A stretch of 5,589 bases of DNA, from contig JACQVO010000014.1 of the NCBI GenBank assembly GCA_016209725.1, positions 1 through 5,589 of the forward strand, written 5' to 3'. The stretch is from Candidatus Methylomirabilota bacterium (GTDB lineage Bacteria; Methylomirabilota; Methylomirabilia; Methylomirabilales; 2-02-FULL-66-22). The translations under genes and the position numbers were made by a program. Below the pieces are notes generated by a model. That model was not told where the DNA came from. It saw only the letters and a list, made by a program, of their open reading frames with translations, and did no database searches. Of this stretch, positions 5,062-5,589 are shown in pieces (the first letter of the stretch is position 1; every line of letters begins with the position of its first letter).

Positions 5062-5589
5062 ATGGAGATCCTCTCCAACTTGGCAATGGGCCTCCAGGTG
5101 GCGGCCGAGCCGTATAACCTCATCACGGTTGTGGTGGGACTCATCTTGGGGGTGATCATCGGCGTGCTGCCAGGCCTGGGCGGCGCCAATGGATGTGCCA
5201 TCCTGATCCCCATCACCTTCGTCATGCCCCCGGTCGCCGCCGTAATCCTGCTCGCCTCCGTCTACTGGGGGTCACTCTACGGTGGCTGCATCTGCTCCAT
5301 TCTCTTCAATATCCCCGGCGAGCCGTGGGCCGTTGCCAGCACCTTCGACGGGTATCCCATGGCCAAGAAGGGCCAGGCGGGTAAGGCACTGAGCGCCGCG
5401 TTCTTTGCGCACTTCGTCGGCGCCGTCTTCGGGACGATCCTCCTCACGTTCTTCGCGCCCCTGCTGGCGGCCTTCGCCCTCCGGTTCGGGCCGCCGGAGG
5501 TCTTCGCGGTCATGCTTCTCACCTTCAGCGCCTTCGTCGGCCTGGTGGGGAAATCCCCCATCAAGACGGTGGTGGCGACGGCGCTGGGA
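5062..5589 (+). CDS. tctA: TTT transporter large membrane subunit (TctA family), N-terminal part, cut by window end
   Basis: The first 176 residues of the large permease subunit are present, out of about 500 in the family. The frame is open to the last base. It shows hallmark TctA motifs: G-V-I-I-G-V-L-P-G-L-G-G-A-N-G (30-44) leading into A-I-L-I-P-I-T-F, and Y-W-G-S-L-Y-G-G (68-75) leading into S-I-L-F-N-I-P-G-E-P. These are the conserved glycine-rich membrane-loop sequences of TctA. Multiple hydrophobic segments are evident (about 18-37, 54-70, 112-140, 147-163). The start at 5062 is supported by AAAGGAG at 5048-5054 with a seven-base spacer and by the 18-base gap after tctB. The protein probably forms the substrate channel driven by an ion gradient. 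Its substrate cannot be read from this part. Confidence 0.93.
   Translation, partial: MEILSNLAMGLQVAAEPYNLITVVVGLILGVIIGVLPGLGGANGCAILIPITFVMPPVAAVILLASVYWGSLYGGCICSILFNIPGEPWAVASTFDGYPMAKKGQAGKALSAAFFAHFVGAVFGTILLTFFAPLLAAFALRFGPPEVFAVMLLTFSAFVGLVGKSPIKTVVATALG

Overview
The window is a single plus-strand cluster of seven genes, cut at both ends. It joins a four-subunit 2-oxoacid:ferredoxin oxidoreductase (OFOR) to a tripartite tricarboxylate transporter (TTT). The DNA is GC-rich and codon third positions are mostly G or C. The organism is a bacterium, because the solute-binding protein has a Sec signal peptide and each gene has a strong Shine-Dalgarno site. A pair of dispersed palindromic repeats in the one large gap is of a type I associate with several GC-rich phyla, including Proteobacteria and uncultivated soil or sediment lineages such as Rokubacteria/Methylomirabilota. 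I cannot place the organism more precisely.

Layout: 1-318 is the C-terminal part of the OFOR gamma subunit. 349-675 is a 2x[4Fe-4S] delta ferredoxin subunit. 688-1881 is the alpha subunit. 1972-2952 is the beta (TPP and Fe-S) subunit. A strong hairpin at 2974-3011 separates these from tctC (3038-4039), which encodes the periplasmic binding protein. Next comes a gap of about 520 bases (4040-4560) rich in hairpins, with a REP-like palindrome pair and two small ORFs of doubtful reality. tctB (4561-5043) and the start of tctA (5062 to the window end) follow.

The main result is in the alpha subunit. The usual Y-P-I-T-P motif of pyruvate-type enzymes, whose Thr contacts the substrate, is Y-P-I-R-P here. 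The Arg is residue 31. Arg109, Asp112, Asp116 and Phe117 also fall where I recall the substrate-binding and switch-loop residues of Moorella thermoacetica oxalate oxidoreductase. This suggests that the enzyme oxidises oxalate, or another small dianionic 2-oxoacid, to CO2 and passes low-potential electrons to ferredoxin without CoA.

The adjacent TTT system belongs to a family that imports carboxylates. The simplest reading of the cluster is therefore an uptake-plus-oxidation module: TctC captures the acid in the periplasm, TctAB imports it, and the OFOR oxidises it in the cytoplasm. The family assignments are firm. The oxalate assignment and the functional link to the transporter are inferences.
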